Assembly: GCA_003339415.1 (NCBI GenBank)
Contig: PDHQ01000062.1
Location: 106,654-170,653 of the forward strand
Length of the DNA: 64,000 nucleotides
DNA from: Ophiocordyceps camponoti-saundersi (nom. inval.)
Lineage: Eukaryota; Ascomycota; Sordariomycetes; Hypocreales; Ophiocordycipitaceae
Direction: 5' to 3'
Part shown: positions 12,086-23,308 of the stretch, in pieces
Numbering within the stretch: the stretch's first letter is position 1
How the letters are laid out: each line of letters begins with the position of its first letter
The notes under the pieces: generated by a model
The model's input: the letters and a program-made list of their open reading frames with translations, nothing else
Told to the model about the DNA's origin: nothing
The model's database searches: none
Program-made: the position numbers and the translations under genes

Positions 12086-15000
12086 TCGACCTCGAAAACT
12101 CTTCCTGCCGTCTCTCTATCACGTGTTCGGCGCTCTACCGGAACGAAGCCTGTCTTTTTTTTTTTTTACTCTTCTCACATACGAGCGAATGAGAGGGGAA
12201 ATGCCATCAGCTGTCTATGGCCAAACCGCTTTTAACCTTTTGTTTTCTATTTAGCTCTGTCTCTTACTTGGCATCGTATCGGGCGTTGGCTCGGCAAAGG
12301 TAAAGGAAATATGGCTCTCGGGGAAAGACTGGGGAAGGTGGAGTGGTCAGGTATAGGGGGGGGGGAGGGAAAGATTAAGGGGGAAAAGGATCGGGGAGCC
12401 AAGGCGAAGTCGAGGGGACGAGGGGGAAACTTGACGGGGAGGGAGGGGCGCCGTGGAGTTTTGGAGCGGAAATGGAAAGTTGAAATTGACACGATTCAAT
12501 GGTTTGGCTCATCATTGACTTTTGCTGCTCCTTATCGGTGACATTGCCCCTTTCAGCCTTGTCTTCAAGCAAGGAACGACCGTCTCTCCAAGCAAGGGAC
12601 GACGACAGACGGTGACAGGCGAGAGGAAGAAGGTAAAGATGGGAAAAAGGGAGGGGAAAGAATGGAAGAGGTAGGATGGCGTCCACGGTCTGCATGTGAC
12701 GTAGCATCCGACAGCGCTACGTATGTAAGTGTAGGTAGGTAGGTATGTACGGATATGTGGATGGACTGTTGTAGTCACACCCCCTTTCCTTCTTTATCTG
12801 CGCCGTCAGGAAGCTGTCTGTCTATCTACATTATCTTGAGAAATGGTTGAGAAAGATGTGGATGGCGTTGTTGAAAAAACATGGAAACATGTGGGATGGA
12901 CGAGGAGGGTTGTGTGAGTGCGTGTGTGTGTGTGCGTGTGTGTGTGTGGTCTGGATGGATGGATGGATGGGGATGGGATGGGATGCCGGGATATGTCCGA
13001 ACTGGGCTTTTGTGGTTGTGTGAGTGTGTGTGTCGTACAGATCTGTGTGTGGGAGGGAGAGGTTGGGTTGGGGTTTGTGAAGGATGTGTATACGTCCGTA
13101 TGTGTATGTATGTGTGTATGTGTAGGTATGTACATATGTATGTATGTTGGATGACTCCGTACAGCGGACGTGTTTCGTAGATGCATGTAGGAAGGGGGAT
13201 GATGGAAGGGGAGATGGTGAGAGACTGGGAGGATTTCTTATTTTTCTATATGCATATATATGTACATACATACATACACCCTGTCGATTATGGAAAGATA
13301 TATGTACATATATATGTACGGATACCTGTATAGATGTGTGTATGGCCCTACAGGCAGACATGTATGTACATATGCATGAAGCTGTAAGGTAGGTAGTTGG
13401 TAGGTAGGTATGATTCTTCATCCATGGACGTATAGTACATGTATGTACATACAAAGGATCAGAGCTGTACGGATACGACACACGTTGGTCAACTCTATGG
13501 ATGGGTGAGACAGACGGGGGGGAAAGGCAAGGACGGATAAGTCGGATCTCAAAGGTGCACACACGGCAACGAGCCATGTATGTATGTAGGTATGTAAAGA
13601 AGACGTGACACACTACGGTATCCGTACAGCTACAGCTATGTATATTATACCATGTTGGTATTCATCTATTAATCTGTTTGCATATATATATATATCTATC
13701 TGTAGTATTCTAGGTATGAATACATACATACATAGATGTGAAAAAGCTTTGCCCTATGAGCTTGATTCCCTATATCTACGTCGTACAGCCTCCCTTCATC
13801 TTCCCTCTTCCAAAGACATATCATGTATCATATATCAAGGCAGGCAATAAAAAGAGAATCAAGACTAAAGTCCTTTTTTTCCCCTTAAACGTAAAATCTT
13901 ATCGTCATCGATTTCTTCTTTCTTTTGTAAAAACTCGCCGCCTACATCTATATCCGTACTTCTTCCCACCTCCGGCATACTCTACACCTACATTTGTAAA
14001 TGCATACACACCCAAGATGCAAGGCAATTTTTTTTTTTGTTTTATTTCTCCCTCTTTGCCTCCCCCTTTACGGGCGCTAATGTCCGCCCTTGTCTTTTTT
14101 TTTTTTTTTCTTTTTGGCGTGGATGGACGGATACTTTGCGATGTGACTGAGGCGCAGTCCCGCGGAGATGGGGATTGGGGGGGAATGATGATTGCAGCGA
14201 CGCCTTGCGGATGGATGGACAAGGGTTTATTTTCTTTCTTCTTTTTGCTTATCCTCTCTTCTTGAAGACGGCAGACATACATACATCCATACATATGTAT
14301 CATGCGTGTGTACATATGCACATATATAGGTAGGCTTGTTATATCCGTTGATGCTATACGGATATTGCTATGTCTAGGTCGATACCTGCATGCATACACA
14401 TGTACATATATACTATGTATGCAAGTGCAGATATATGAATGGATAGAGGCATGTCTCAAGCAGTCAAGATTAATCTACCAACTTGTGTGATCTGAAAACA
14501 AAAAAACTAATAATAAGGCTTGCCCTTGACTCCAAGTCTTCAAGTCAGGGCGTTATGTATGTATGATAAGGGTAACATCATTATTATGAAAAGGATGCAC
14601 CCATACGGAGTACATTCATACTACCTGGCACCTGTTTGCATAGCACATTTCGCTCACGTACTATTCACATGTACGAATACATTTGCTGAGATATATGAAA
14701 AGTCTCTCACCCCGGACTTTGATTTGTGTCTGTCTCAGCCACGATCTTCCTTTTTGGAGGGGGAAAGCTTCTGTATCCGTACATACATAGGTAAGTATCG
14801 AATACTACATACGGACATGTACGAACTGATCGAAACAAGTGCATACATACCTAGGTATGTATGTATGTACATACGTCATGTCCTTCCCGTCAACTAGATG
14901 GATAGATGGTCATAGCTTGGCGAACAAGTCAAGTTGATGAGAAAAAAACTGTCCCTTTCCTGTCAAGACGCCGTCGTCAACAAGTAATGACACCATCTCA

Positions 15001-15341
15001 TTTACAAGACAAGAAGACGCGAAAGAAGCATGACCAGAGAATTCGACCCTTTGTCAGTGTATCGGTATGGATGGATGGATGGATGGATGGCTTGTCGATG
15101 TGAGGCTGGATGTATGTATGGATGGTTGCATCTTGTCTGTGATCCCCTCCTCACCCTCGTCTGTCCCACTCGCTGTCGTTTCTCATCGTTTCAACCTGTC
15201 TGAGCCTCCGACAGCATCACCCCGATAAGGCCCAAACTTTCACCCGATAAAAAGAATGAAGGGGGACCCTGAGACATTGATTAGAAAACGTCAACGTATG
15301 TATGTGTGCCCCGTGTGTATCCGTACCGTGCCATCTCCTCC
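12086..15341. other. intergenic region with microsatellites
   Basis: Between the WOPR gene (+) and the monooxygenase (-), which converge here, I find no gene. Contents are GT/TG tracts near 12.92-13.12 kb, a GGAT array at 12953-12972, many CATA/TATG blocks and TATCCGTA words (for example 13618 and 14774), and a second GGAT array near 15066-15090. The 260-aa minus-strand frame at 12.8-13.6 kb is translated microsatellite (His/Thr/Tyr/Ser-rich). Confidence 0.55.
14522..14553. repeat. short inverted repeat
   Basis: GCCCTTGACT faces AGTCAGGGC with one bulged T, across a 13-nt centre. It is a possible small stem-loop in non-coding DNA, function unknown. Confidence 0.3.
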
Positions 15342-16625
15342 TCACTCGGCAGCTTGCATCGCTCGCTTCTTCAATAGGGCCGAGTTCTCATCCAGGCTCC
15401 GGTAGTCGTGCGCGTCCAGACAGGCTTGACGGCTGAGCAGCACGGCCGGCACCGACCGTTGCCTCATCTCGGCTTCGTAATCGGTTATGGCTTGCGATTG
15501 CGTCTTTCGCCCGCTGCGAATCGCCTGGATGGCTCGCGAGAGGTGCCAGACGTCGAGGATGCCGTAGTTGGCCGCTTCGCCGCGGTACATGGTCATGCTG
15601 TGGGCCGCGTCGCCCATGAGCGTCACCCGGCCTCCTTGGTTGTCCCAGGCTTGGCAGGGCCAGTCTTGCAGCGCGATTTCCGTCACCGTCGTCGAGGGGG
15701 GGATGTTGTCGACGACGGAGCGTAGGCGGGGGTGGAAGCCGCCGGCTCGGCGCTTCATCTCGGCGACCCGGTCGGCGTCATCCGTCGTCGTCGGTACCGG
15801 GTCGGCGTCTTCGTCGGCTACGCGCCACGAAATGATGACCTGGACGCGGTAGTGCTCCGACGGCGTACCGCCCGATCCGTTCGTCTCCGGCGTGTCCAGC
15901 ACCGACACCCAGAGGAAGTTGCCCGTCTCGGGGTGGCAGCCCATGAAGAGCAGCGGGTCGAGTTCACGGAGAGGCTGGGCGTCGGCGGGTGAGAGGTCGA
16001 GGGCGACGCCCATCATCCGCACCGGTAGCTTGTAGTTGGCATGCCCATCCGGGACGAGGAACTGACGCGTCGGCGAGCCGGAGCCGTCGCCGCCGACGAG
16101 AAGACGACCGCGGGCATCGGAGCCGTCGGCGAAGACGGCCCGAACAGCTCCGGCCGAAAGCGGTTCGACGCCGACCAGACGCTTCCCCCAGTGGACGTCG
16201 TCGGCGACGCCCCGCAGCAGGGCCTTCCGAAGCCGCTGGCGATTGACCCTCCTGCGCTCGTTGGGCGGGACGCGAAACTTGACGTCCAGGCTGGCCAGGT
16301 TGAGGAAGAGGAAGTTGCCGGTGTCGTTGCGGCCGACGTCGGGATCGACCTGGACCTCGTCGATGGCCTCGAGCGTCGGTCCGTCCAGCATCTCTCGCAG
16401 GTAGCGCAGTGCCCAGTGGAAGGTGATGCCCCAGCCATGCGGGCGGGCGTCAATGTGCTGGTCGCGCTCGTAGACGGCGAAAGACGTGCCGGCCTTGGGG
16501 GAGTGAGGCTCAGTTGAAGATGTGCAACGCGCAGAGGCCCGGAAATGACGTACCCTTTTCAGCGCGTGGGCGAGCACCAGGCCAGTGACGCCGGCGCCGC
16601 AGATGATGACTTGGTCGGCCGCCAT
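15342..16625 (-). CDS. FAD-dependent monooxygenase (PHBH-like fold)
   Basis: The minus-strand gene has two exons, 16625-16554 and 16493-15342, separated by a 60-nt intron with donor GTACGT and acceptor CCAAG. The intron is a multiple of three and has no stop, so unspliced sequence would add 20 residues. Spliced, the protein is 407 aa. Residues 7-15 (IICGAGVTG) are the dinucleotide-binding GxGxxG loop that follows directly into AHALKRAGTSFAVYERD once spliced. GGDGSGS near 158-164 is the DG motif, and GDAAHSMTMYRGEAAN from 318 is the flavin-binding GD motif. Such enzymes use FAD and NAD(P)H to hydroxylate aromatic or polyketide-like substrates in the cytosol. No biosynthetic partner genes lie beside it, so the substrate is unknown. 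MAADQVII is the natural start for this fold. Confidence 0.85.
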   Translation of the reverse strand: MAADQVIICGAGVTGLVLAHALKRVRHFRASARCTSSTEPHSPKAGTSFAVYERDQHIDARPHGWGITFHWALRYLREMLDGPTLEAIDEVQVDPDVGRNDTGNFLFLNLASLDVKFRVPPNERRRVNRQRLRKALLRGVADDVHWGKRLVGVEPLSAGAVRAVFADGSDARGRLLVGGDGSGSPTRQFLVPDGHANYKLPVRMMGVALDLSPADAQPLRELDPLLFMGCHPETGNFLWVSVLDTPETNGSGGTPSEHYRVQVIISWRVADEDADPVPTTTDDADRVAEMKRRAGGFHPRLRSVVDNIPPSTTVTEIALQDWPCQAWDNQGGRVTLMGDAAHSMTMYRGEAANYGILDVWHLSRAIQAIRSGRKTQSQAITDYEAEMRQRSVPAVLLSRQACLDAHDYRSLDENSALLKKRAMQAAE

Positions 16626-18136
16626 GGCTCTTGCGGTTGGAGGAGGGATTAAGCGTTCATTCTGAGATGGACGAACACGTCCAAGGGGGTTAAACTCGTA
16701 GTCGTATCCTTCGTACTATGCATACATACATACATATCCGTACATGCACGCATGGATGTGTATGTATATGCATACATAGATGCGATGGCTGATGCATGTC
16801 TGCCTGCGTGTATGTAAGAAACCTTGGTTATGTTCCGTACGACGCGAGAGGAAGCTGGTGGTCAATCCGGAGGTACATAATGTATGCATGTGCTCCGTCC
16901 GTCGGAAACTGAGTTTTGGCTCGTTTATCTGCCTGAGCTTATTCGACAGGTAGGTATGTAATGTACGGATTACATGCCGTCGTCTATAATCTATCTGATG
17001 ACGGGATTTTGTTCATCGTATTCCCCATGCGTGAGAAGCTCAGTCTCCGTAGCTGTTTGCATCTTACATAGGTATGTAGGTATGTATAAAGGAATCGATG
17101 ACTTGAACAAAGCTGTGCGTACAAACATATCTATGTATGTATGTACGCTGGTTGGATAACTCATAACGAGAAATGCCAGAAATATGTACATACATCGATC
17201 CTACCTCAATCATCTCAACGTATAACATGGTTACTCACTTTCAAATCATCAAGGAGGGATAGGAAAGGATACCAAAAGCATCCCTCGCACTGCATATTAA
17301 ACAAAGCGGCGAAGAGTACGGATATCCGTAGTCTAATGAACAAGAAGAGACAGATAAGGAAGATTCACGCCCAATTTCGCCTACACCAGGCTTTCCCTTG
17401 CTCGACCCTAAATCGTCATCTAGCACAAGCAAGGAGGCAGAGAAAGCGCAATCATGGCAAACACGATCCCCTCCTTGATAACCTCGCCAGCTGCACTGAT
17501 CTCGTGTTCTGCCTATCAAAAATACGACGACTCTCAAGAATAGAGAGAGCGGGACGCCGAATGAGAAGCTTCGTGCATTGTAAGGCTACGATTGAAATAA
17601 TCATTGACGTAATGTATACCGTTACCGTATTTACGAAGCAGGTTAGCTGCCTACCTACCTACCTACCGTTATACGCCACACGCGTGACGCAGTGCGCTGT
17701 GCCCCGTAGCGGCCATTGCCTATCTGAGCATCTCTCCGGGTGTCTTCCAGTCTTCCATCTTGACTCATAGTCTCAGAATATACCTACCACTCAAAGGAGA
17801 GGGAGCGGGCTTCGCGTCTTCCACAGGTGAATGGTAAATAGGTACTGCTCCAAACCCTTGGCCGACTACTACAACTCGGGTAGCAAACAGGCAGCCAGTG
17901 AGTGACTCATGACAGCCTCGTCCGCCTCAAAGATTTTGAGCCAGGCGACTACATCCAGGCTGCCCCATGCAGTGTCGTTCTGTCAAAGGTCGTGAGTGTA
18001 AGTGAACGCCTCGGCTGGTTTACCTTTCCTATAAATATGTATGCTCTTCGTGCTCCAAAGGACTCTATAACCGCCAGTTCTTTGCAATTTGGCCAGTCTC
18101 CCCCAATCTCAGATCGAGTCTCACAATCTCGCCGCC
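16626..18136. other. intergenic region, no supported gene
   Basis: This 1.5 kb holds CATA/TATG arrays near 16.72-16.78 kb and 17.05-17.13 kb, and a self-complementary CGGATATCCG at about 17320. Open frames of up to 209 aa on the plus strand (17.1-17.8 kb) have no domain and contain translated microsatellite and Thr-Tyr-Leu-Pro repeats. I do not call them genes. Confidence 0.5.
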
Positions 18137-18312
18137 ATGTGCTCCCGATATGTGTACACGAAATCGTACGTCAACTGTACGGCCAGCCCGAAGCAATGTC
18201 ATAACGATATACGACCCTCAGATCTCCTTGCCGCAGGGCAAAATGTGGAGGATGCAAGGATGTGCATTTCGCCAAGTCTACCAAGAAGGGCGGAATCTGT
18301 CCCAAGTGCTGA
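18137..18312 (+). pseudogene. small cysteine-rich ORF with a frame break (pseudogene or spliced small protein)
   Basis: From a well-placed ATG (GCCGCCATGTGC) one frame reads MCSRYVYTKSYVNCTASPK then QCHND. From about 18205 the adjacent frame reads SPCRRAKCGGCKDVHFAKST then KKGGICPKC and a stop at 18310-18312. Together they resemble the short fungal MC...C...C...KCxGC...CPxC proteins, but the halves are in different frames. Either a single-base indel broke the gene, or a 56-nt intron (donor GTACGT at 18166, acceptor CTCAG at 18221) joins them as a 39-aa protein and removes two of the cysteines. The function of such proteins is unknown; the paired Cys suggest a small metal-binding or disulfide-bonded fold. 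It lies about 0.5 kb upstream of a divergent kinase on the same strand. Confidence 0.4.
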
Positions 18313-18787
18313 GCGACAGGGCGAAAGTAGGTCAAGCCCCTTTTCAGTAGGTCAAACCCTCTTTCGGAGCCGATCCCCTGCTTAAGTTGAAATTTCCGGC
18401 CCAAGTGCGCGAAGCCGGGTCTTGCTGGTGGATGTGAAGGATGAAGCAACGGGTGGGTGTAGCCTGTATGTATGTATGTATGTATGTAGGAGAAAGAAAG
18501 GATAACTGCCTCAAAGCAGCAAATCGGTCGTGCTCAATTTGACCTAAGGATGATAATCTGTCTAGAAAGGGGGGGAGGGGGGTCGTGCCAATTTATGCCC
18601 CAAGCCGTACCAAACGTGCCTTCCGTGGCAGGGCCTCATACCTGCCCATCAGTAGGCTGTGGCCTGTTGGGAGGTGGGAAGCCAGTGCACGTGCCATACA
18701 CACATACGGGCGGAATAAAGATCATCCAACCATTCGCATCTTCGTCTATCCGTAACCTCACTTGCTACCTACCTGACAACATGTTGA
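18313..18787. other. gap between the Cys-rich ORF and the kinase
   Basis: It contains a (TATG)n array at 18464-18487 and TATCCGTAAC at about 18749. A 5' exon of the kinase may lie here: ACCTGAC around 18768-18774 followed by TCAAG looks like a branch point and acceptor, but I could not place the start exon. Confidence 0.35.
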
Positions 18788-18844
18788 ATCAAGATTCACT
18801 ACCATGTCTCATACGTCGAGATTCGCCAACATCTACCTCAGAAT

Positions 18845-19726
18845 GTGAAGCGGATCATTGCCCACGGTGGCGGTTGCTGGATTGGCCAAGTCGACGACAC
18901 CACTGTGCTTAAATACCCACACACTCCCGACGAGATGAAGCGGGTCCGGATCGAAGCCAAGATTCTCAGCGTCCTCGGACAACATCCCCGTACCGTCCAA
19001 TCGAAGAGCCTAGTCGACCATGGTCTTCTCCTAGAGTTTGCATCAAACGGAAATCTCTACGACTACCTCATCGCACATCCTGAGACATCTCTACAACGAC
19101 GTCTAGCCTGGTGTGTGCAAGCGACTGAAGCAGTGGCATATATCCACTCAAAGCGAATCCTCCACTGCGATATCCGTCACGATAATCTCCTGCTCGACGC
19201 CAATCTTCATCTCAAGCTCGCAGACTTCCAGGGTCAGCACTTGTCCGCCAATGGCGAGATTCTTCTGGACGCGCTCTCCGTCGAATCTACCAAATCGTAT
19301 CTACCCCGACAACCAGCGGACCATGCGAGCATAAGGACGGATCTGTTCGCCTTCGGAAGCGCCATCTACTTCATCATGATGGGTCACGAGCTTTTCCCGC
19401 ATCTGGACCAGTCTCAAGACGAAGACGAAATCGGGAGTCGTTTTCGCGCCGGAGAGTTCCCCTCTGATCCGCACGTGTGCGCTGCCGTCAGCGCCAAATG
19501 TTGGAAACAGCTCTACTCTTCCGCACGGCAAGCTCTGAGCGATTTGGAGCAACTTCAGGCAGCCGTCGCTCGCGGCGAGACGTCGGACTTTGTCGCCAAA
19601 ACTGTCGTTGCCGTTCCGGGAGGGGACCTACCGCCACAAGCGACATCGTGGTTGAGCGGCCTCTGCGACGATACGCAGGGGTCAAAGGAACCGCCACCGT
19701 ATCGTCAGCTTGTAGGATTTGATTGA
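18845..19726 (+). CDS. divergent protein kinase (Ser/Thr or Tyr-kinase-like), 5' end unresolved
   Basis: About 293 residues of a compact kinase domain end at TGA 19724-19726. Counting from the codon at 18845, VLKYPH carries the ATP-anchoring Lys (23) and IEAKIL the αC Glu (37). HCDIRHDN (107-114) is the catalytic loop with Asp109 and Asn114 kept, but the usual HRD Arg is Cys. DFQG (127-130) replaces DFG. Such short kinases are an expanded, fast-evolving family in filamentous ascomycetes. The frame is open back to the stop at 18785 without an ATG, so the first codon is not real; an upstream exon, or an error near 18.80-18.84 kb, is likely. Activity is plausible because Lys, Glu, both Asp and Asn are present, but it could be weak. 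The substrate is unknown. Confidence 0.75.
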   Translation: MKRIIAHGGGCWIGQVDDTTVLKYPHTPDEMKRVRIEAKILSVLGQHPRTVQSKSLVDHGLLLEFASNGNLYDYLIAHPETSLQRRLAWCVQATEAVAYIHSKRILHCDIRHDNLLLDANLHLKLADFQGQHLSANGEILLDALSVESTKSYLPRQPADHASIRTDLFAFGSAIYFIMMGHELFPHLDQSQDEDEIGSRFRAGEFPSDPHVCAAVSAKCWKQLYSSARQALSDLEQLQAAVARGETSDFVAKTVVAVPGGDLPPQATSWLSGLCDDTQGSKEPPPYRQLVGFD

Positions 19727-20883
19727 AGCTTCCAACGACCTGACTTCCGTACATACGTATGTGTATTAGTTTCTTAGACTTTTTTCTCCCTTCTTGTATC
19801 CGTAGGTATAATAGAATACATGTACATATATCTTACTATCTGTACGGATTAGACTATGTATGTATGTATGCGCAACTCAAGCAATGGGGTTAGGGTTACG
19901 CAGAGTGCTAAACCTAGGCATTGACCATGGGCTCTGCTAGTTGTACATACAGCTAGCATAACAAAGGACTCTTGCCACGGCACCTATTCCTATCAGACAC
20001 GACATTGCCTACAAGGCTACAAGTCAGCGGTACGTGCCTAATTATCCCACTATACCACGTGATAGCGGTATACCTGAGGCCTAGGTGCTCCGTAGAGAAA
20101 TTACATAATACTCGTACATACTAGCTTGCAGGGACCTACCTATCTTTAAATGTAAATACCTAGTCGTCCCAAGAACTGCATTGTTTACACATGGGAATAT
20201 CTGAGTGTCTGATGCCCGTGTCTGTTCGTATCCATGAGACCACGCTGATTCTTTGCGTGCTACCAGGCTCACCTGGCTTCAGTCTAGATCAGTATCAATC
20301 AGCTCGATAGACGAAGAACGCGCTCCTCGCCATGAGAAACGGCATGAATGTGCATACAGTATGTACATACGCTACATTGGTGCCAGGCACAGCGTTCGCG
20401 CTAGCAGCTCCTCCCCTCCCCCGGCGCTCAGGTGATTTCAGGTCACTTCAGGTGACCCTTTAGGTGCTATGCCCCTGTAACGTCTAAGCCGCACTGCGCA
20501 TCGGGCCGGCCAAATTCCCCATGTACCTGTACCCGAGCCTTTGTCGACGCGACAGTACGGGACGCCCTCGTCGCCCACCTAACCGTGCCGTCATCCTCTT
20601 CATCCTCTCTTCTGCCAACCAACAAGGTCCATCCGTCACCCGCGTTTTCCATCGCCTTAACGACAGGCTCATCTGTGCCGCGTCTTGGGCTCGTCTCCCC
20701 ATGCAGAGCCCCTTCAACAGTCGGTAACCGGCCAGCTCGCTCCGTCGCCGCCCAATTCCGCGTCAGCCCAATTCCGCGTCAACAACTGCGAATGGCATTC
20801 TTTGGCCTGTCACAAGTGGTCTTCTGAGGCTGCTTCCAGCCTAATAGTCATTAGCATCTATTCTTTCCTGTCAGACGTTGAAG
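19727..20883. other. intergenic region upstream of exo1
   Basis: No gene is supported in this 1.15 kb. It includes a CATG/TATG array at 19855-19870, one isolated TTAGGG, and three evenly spaced TCAGGTSA words at 20428-20455. The last 300 nt are pyrimidine-rich and probably contain the exo1 promoter and leader. Confidence 0.5.
20428..20455. promoter_or_regulatory. three TCAGGTGA/TCAGGTCA words at 10-bp spacing
   Basis: TCAGGTGA (20428), TCAGGTCA (20438) and TCAGGTGA (20448) recur with an exact 10-bp period, about one helical turn. They lie 430-456 nt upstream of the exo1 start codon. The arrangement suggests side-by-side binding of one factor; the factor is unknown. Confidence 0.4.
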
Positions 20884-23308
20884 ATGGGTGTATCCGGTTT
20901 GTCCAACATCCAGGCCTTCTACTCCCTTCAAACCGTCCCGACGTCGAACTGACACTCCCCAAGGATTGCTTCCTCTCCTCAAGTCCATTCATCGGACTAC
21001 AGAAATTAAAAAGTATAAAGGACAAACACTCGGCGTTGACGCGTATGGATGGCTACACAGGGCGGCTTATTGCTGCGCCGCGGAGCTTGGCCAGAACAAG
21101 CCCACCAGCAAGTAAGTCACCGTTCCCGTTCCCTTGCTCTGTCTTCAAGCTGACGATCCTTGGTCAAGACACGTCAAGTCGGTCCTTCATCGCGTGAAAA
21201 TGCTTCGCCACTTTGGCGTCATGCCGTACATGGTCTTCGACGGTGATTTTCTACCTAGCAAAGCTGCCACCGAAGAGTCGAGAGCCAAGAACCGGGAGGA
21301 GAAGAGGAAGCTTGCTCTAGAGCTAATGAAAGCGGGAAAACCAACACAAGCTACCCAGGAGTTCCAGAAGTGCATCGACATCACGCCCCAGATGGCCCAT
21401 GTGCTTATCCAAGAACTCCAAAAGATGGGAATCCCGTACGTTGTCGCTCCGTACGAGGCCGATGCTCAGCTCGTCTACCTTGAACGACATAATCTTATCG
21501 ATGGCATCATCTCGGACGATTCCGACCTCCTCGTTTTCGGTGCCAAACGCCTCTTGACGAAGCTGGACCAGTACGGCAACTGTATCGAGGTTAACCGTCG
21601 CGACTTTTGCGCCTGTCGAGATGTCTCGCTGGCCGGCTGGTCTGACGCTGAGTTTCGGCGCATGGCTATCCTCAGCGGTTGCGATTACCTCGAGAACCTG
21701 CCTGGCGTCGGGCTCAAGACGGCCTACCGCCTGCTTCGAAAGGGCAGGACACCCGAGCGCGTTGTGCGCATGCTACAATTCGATGGAAAGCGCGTCTCGG
21801 AAAACTATCTCACACAGTTCTACCAAGCGGAGCTGACCTTTCTACACCAATGGGTCTTTTGCCCTACGAAAAGGGAGCTGGTTCATCTCACCGAGCTCGA
21901 AGGGCAGCGGTTGGCGGCAGAGATGCCCTTCATCGGCGCCTACGTTGAACCGGACGTCGCCAGAGCTGTCGCGAAAGGCGACGTCGACCCGATGACGAAG
22001 GAGCCCTTTATGATTCAGACGACGCCTTCCAAGAGGAGACACTCCCAGACCATACCGACTCTCGCCACTCAGCCGCCCTCGAAGCCCATTAACTCGTACT
22101 TTAAGGGCGCCAATCGGATTCCCATGGGCGAAATGGACCCTAATTGCTTCTCCGTCGACCCCCAGAAGGTTGCGGAAATTACTCAGGGGGGCCTGGTCCC
22201 GCGAGTCTTCCCCTTGCCCCGTCCGTATCGGGAGGAAGCTAGTGGCGATGGGCGGCCTGGCTCGGATCCGACTCAAATCTCACCTCGACATCAGCGACGG
22301 CGCACAGAGCCACCGCTGGGCAGACGTTCACCAGAGGCGGTCGGCAATTCAGCTACGGCACGCTCCGTTTCCGACGGGAACAGGACCGCCAAAGTCCAGA
22401 CTGGGCCGCAGAATCGGCCAAGCAAGAAGGTCCGCTTGTGCGGCGAAGTCAGCGGCGATGACTCTCCCAAGCGCAGCAAGTTTTTCCTCTCGGCGAAGCC
22501 AAAGAGCCCTAGACGGACAGCAAGCGAGCCGTATCTGCTTTCGGACGACTCGATCGAAGCAGCGCTTCGCGATCTTCCCGACGTTGATGGTTGGAAGCCT
22601 GCCTCTAAAAGGGAGAAGCCAATCGCTGTCTTTAAAGACGACAGCCCCGAGAAGCCAGAACAAGCGCGCGAGATTGGCCCACCGTTCGATGACCGGAAGG
22701 TAGAGCTCGAGGATGACGCGATCGGGGGCTCAGCTACATCGTCGCAGCATACCGACATTGAAGCGCCCCAGAGCTCGGCCACATCCTCCTCGAGGCTCCT
22801 TCAGAGCCTGGCGCTCAATCATTCAGCCGCCTCAACAAAGCTCGTGAAGCCCACATCTGATATGTCGAGCACCCCCGTCCGACCCAGCCTTAGCCGCTTT
22901 TCATTTTCAAATCGCCCGTCCGAAACACCAGCATCCTCCTCCTCTCAGCAGTCTTCTCTGTTCAGCGTTGCCTCGACGCTGTCAACGGCTCCCTCGACAG
23001 CCAACACCAGGCTCACCCCGCTCCAGCGCCTCGGAGCCAGGGCGACGACGGCGCACATAACCCCGAGGCAGCCAAAGTCCAAGGCCGGCGTCCAGCCGAG
23101 TTTCGTCCGCGGCCTGCCGGTGAACCCGGCTTTCGTCCCCCTGCCCAAGGTCGACGTGGCCGAGATCGAGGCCCTCAACCAGACGCAAGGCAGCGAGGAC
23201 TTGATGATCCCGGCTGCCTTGGACGACGAAGACGACACCATGCCGCTCAAGAAGCTGGACCTGTCGAGCTTCGCCTACGCCCGCGTCGCCCGGCCCCTCG
23301 ACCTTTGA
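20884..23308 (+). CDS. exo1: exonuclease 1 (Rad2/XPG-family 5'-3' exonuclease/flap nuclease)
   Basis: Three exons: 20884-20896, 20964-21111 and 21169-23308, giving 766 aa. The first coding exon is only 13 nt (MGVSG); its donor GTTTGT is non-consensus, but a CTGAC branch point and the AAG acceptor join it to LLPLLKSIHRTTEIKKYKG. The second intron is canonical (GTAAGT, CTGAC, CAAG). The N-terminal nuclease domain has GVDAYGWLHRAAYCCA, VVAPYEADAQLVYLER (acidic catalytic residues), ISDDSDLLVFG and the helix-hairpin-helix GCDYLENLPGVGLKTAYRLL. The C-terminal half from about residue 340 is disordered, Ser/Pro-rich with basic patches such as SKKVRL. Exo1 resects DNA ends and excises mismatched strands in the nucleus together with MutS/MutL proteins. 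Length is normal for fungi. Confidence 0.95.

Noticed and set aside
12831..13613. 260-aa minus-strand ORF
   Set aside because: Its His/Thr/Tyr/Ser pattern is the translation of CA and CATA microsatellites; no coding bias.
17141..17770. 209-aa plus-strand ORF between the monooxygenase and the Cys-rich ORF
   Set aside because: No recognisable domain, mixed codon use, and it contains translated CATA and TACC repeats.
19885..19900. TTAGGG, the fungal telomere unit
   Set aside because: Only a single copy, not an array.
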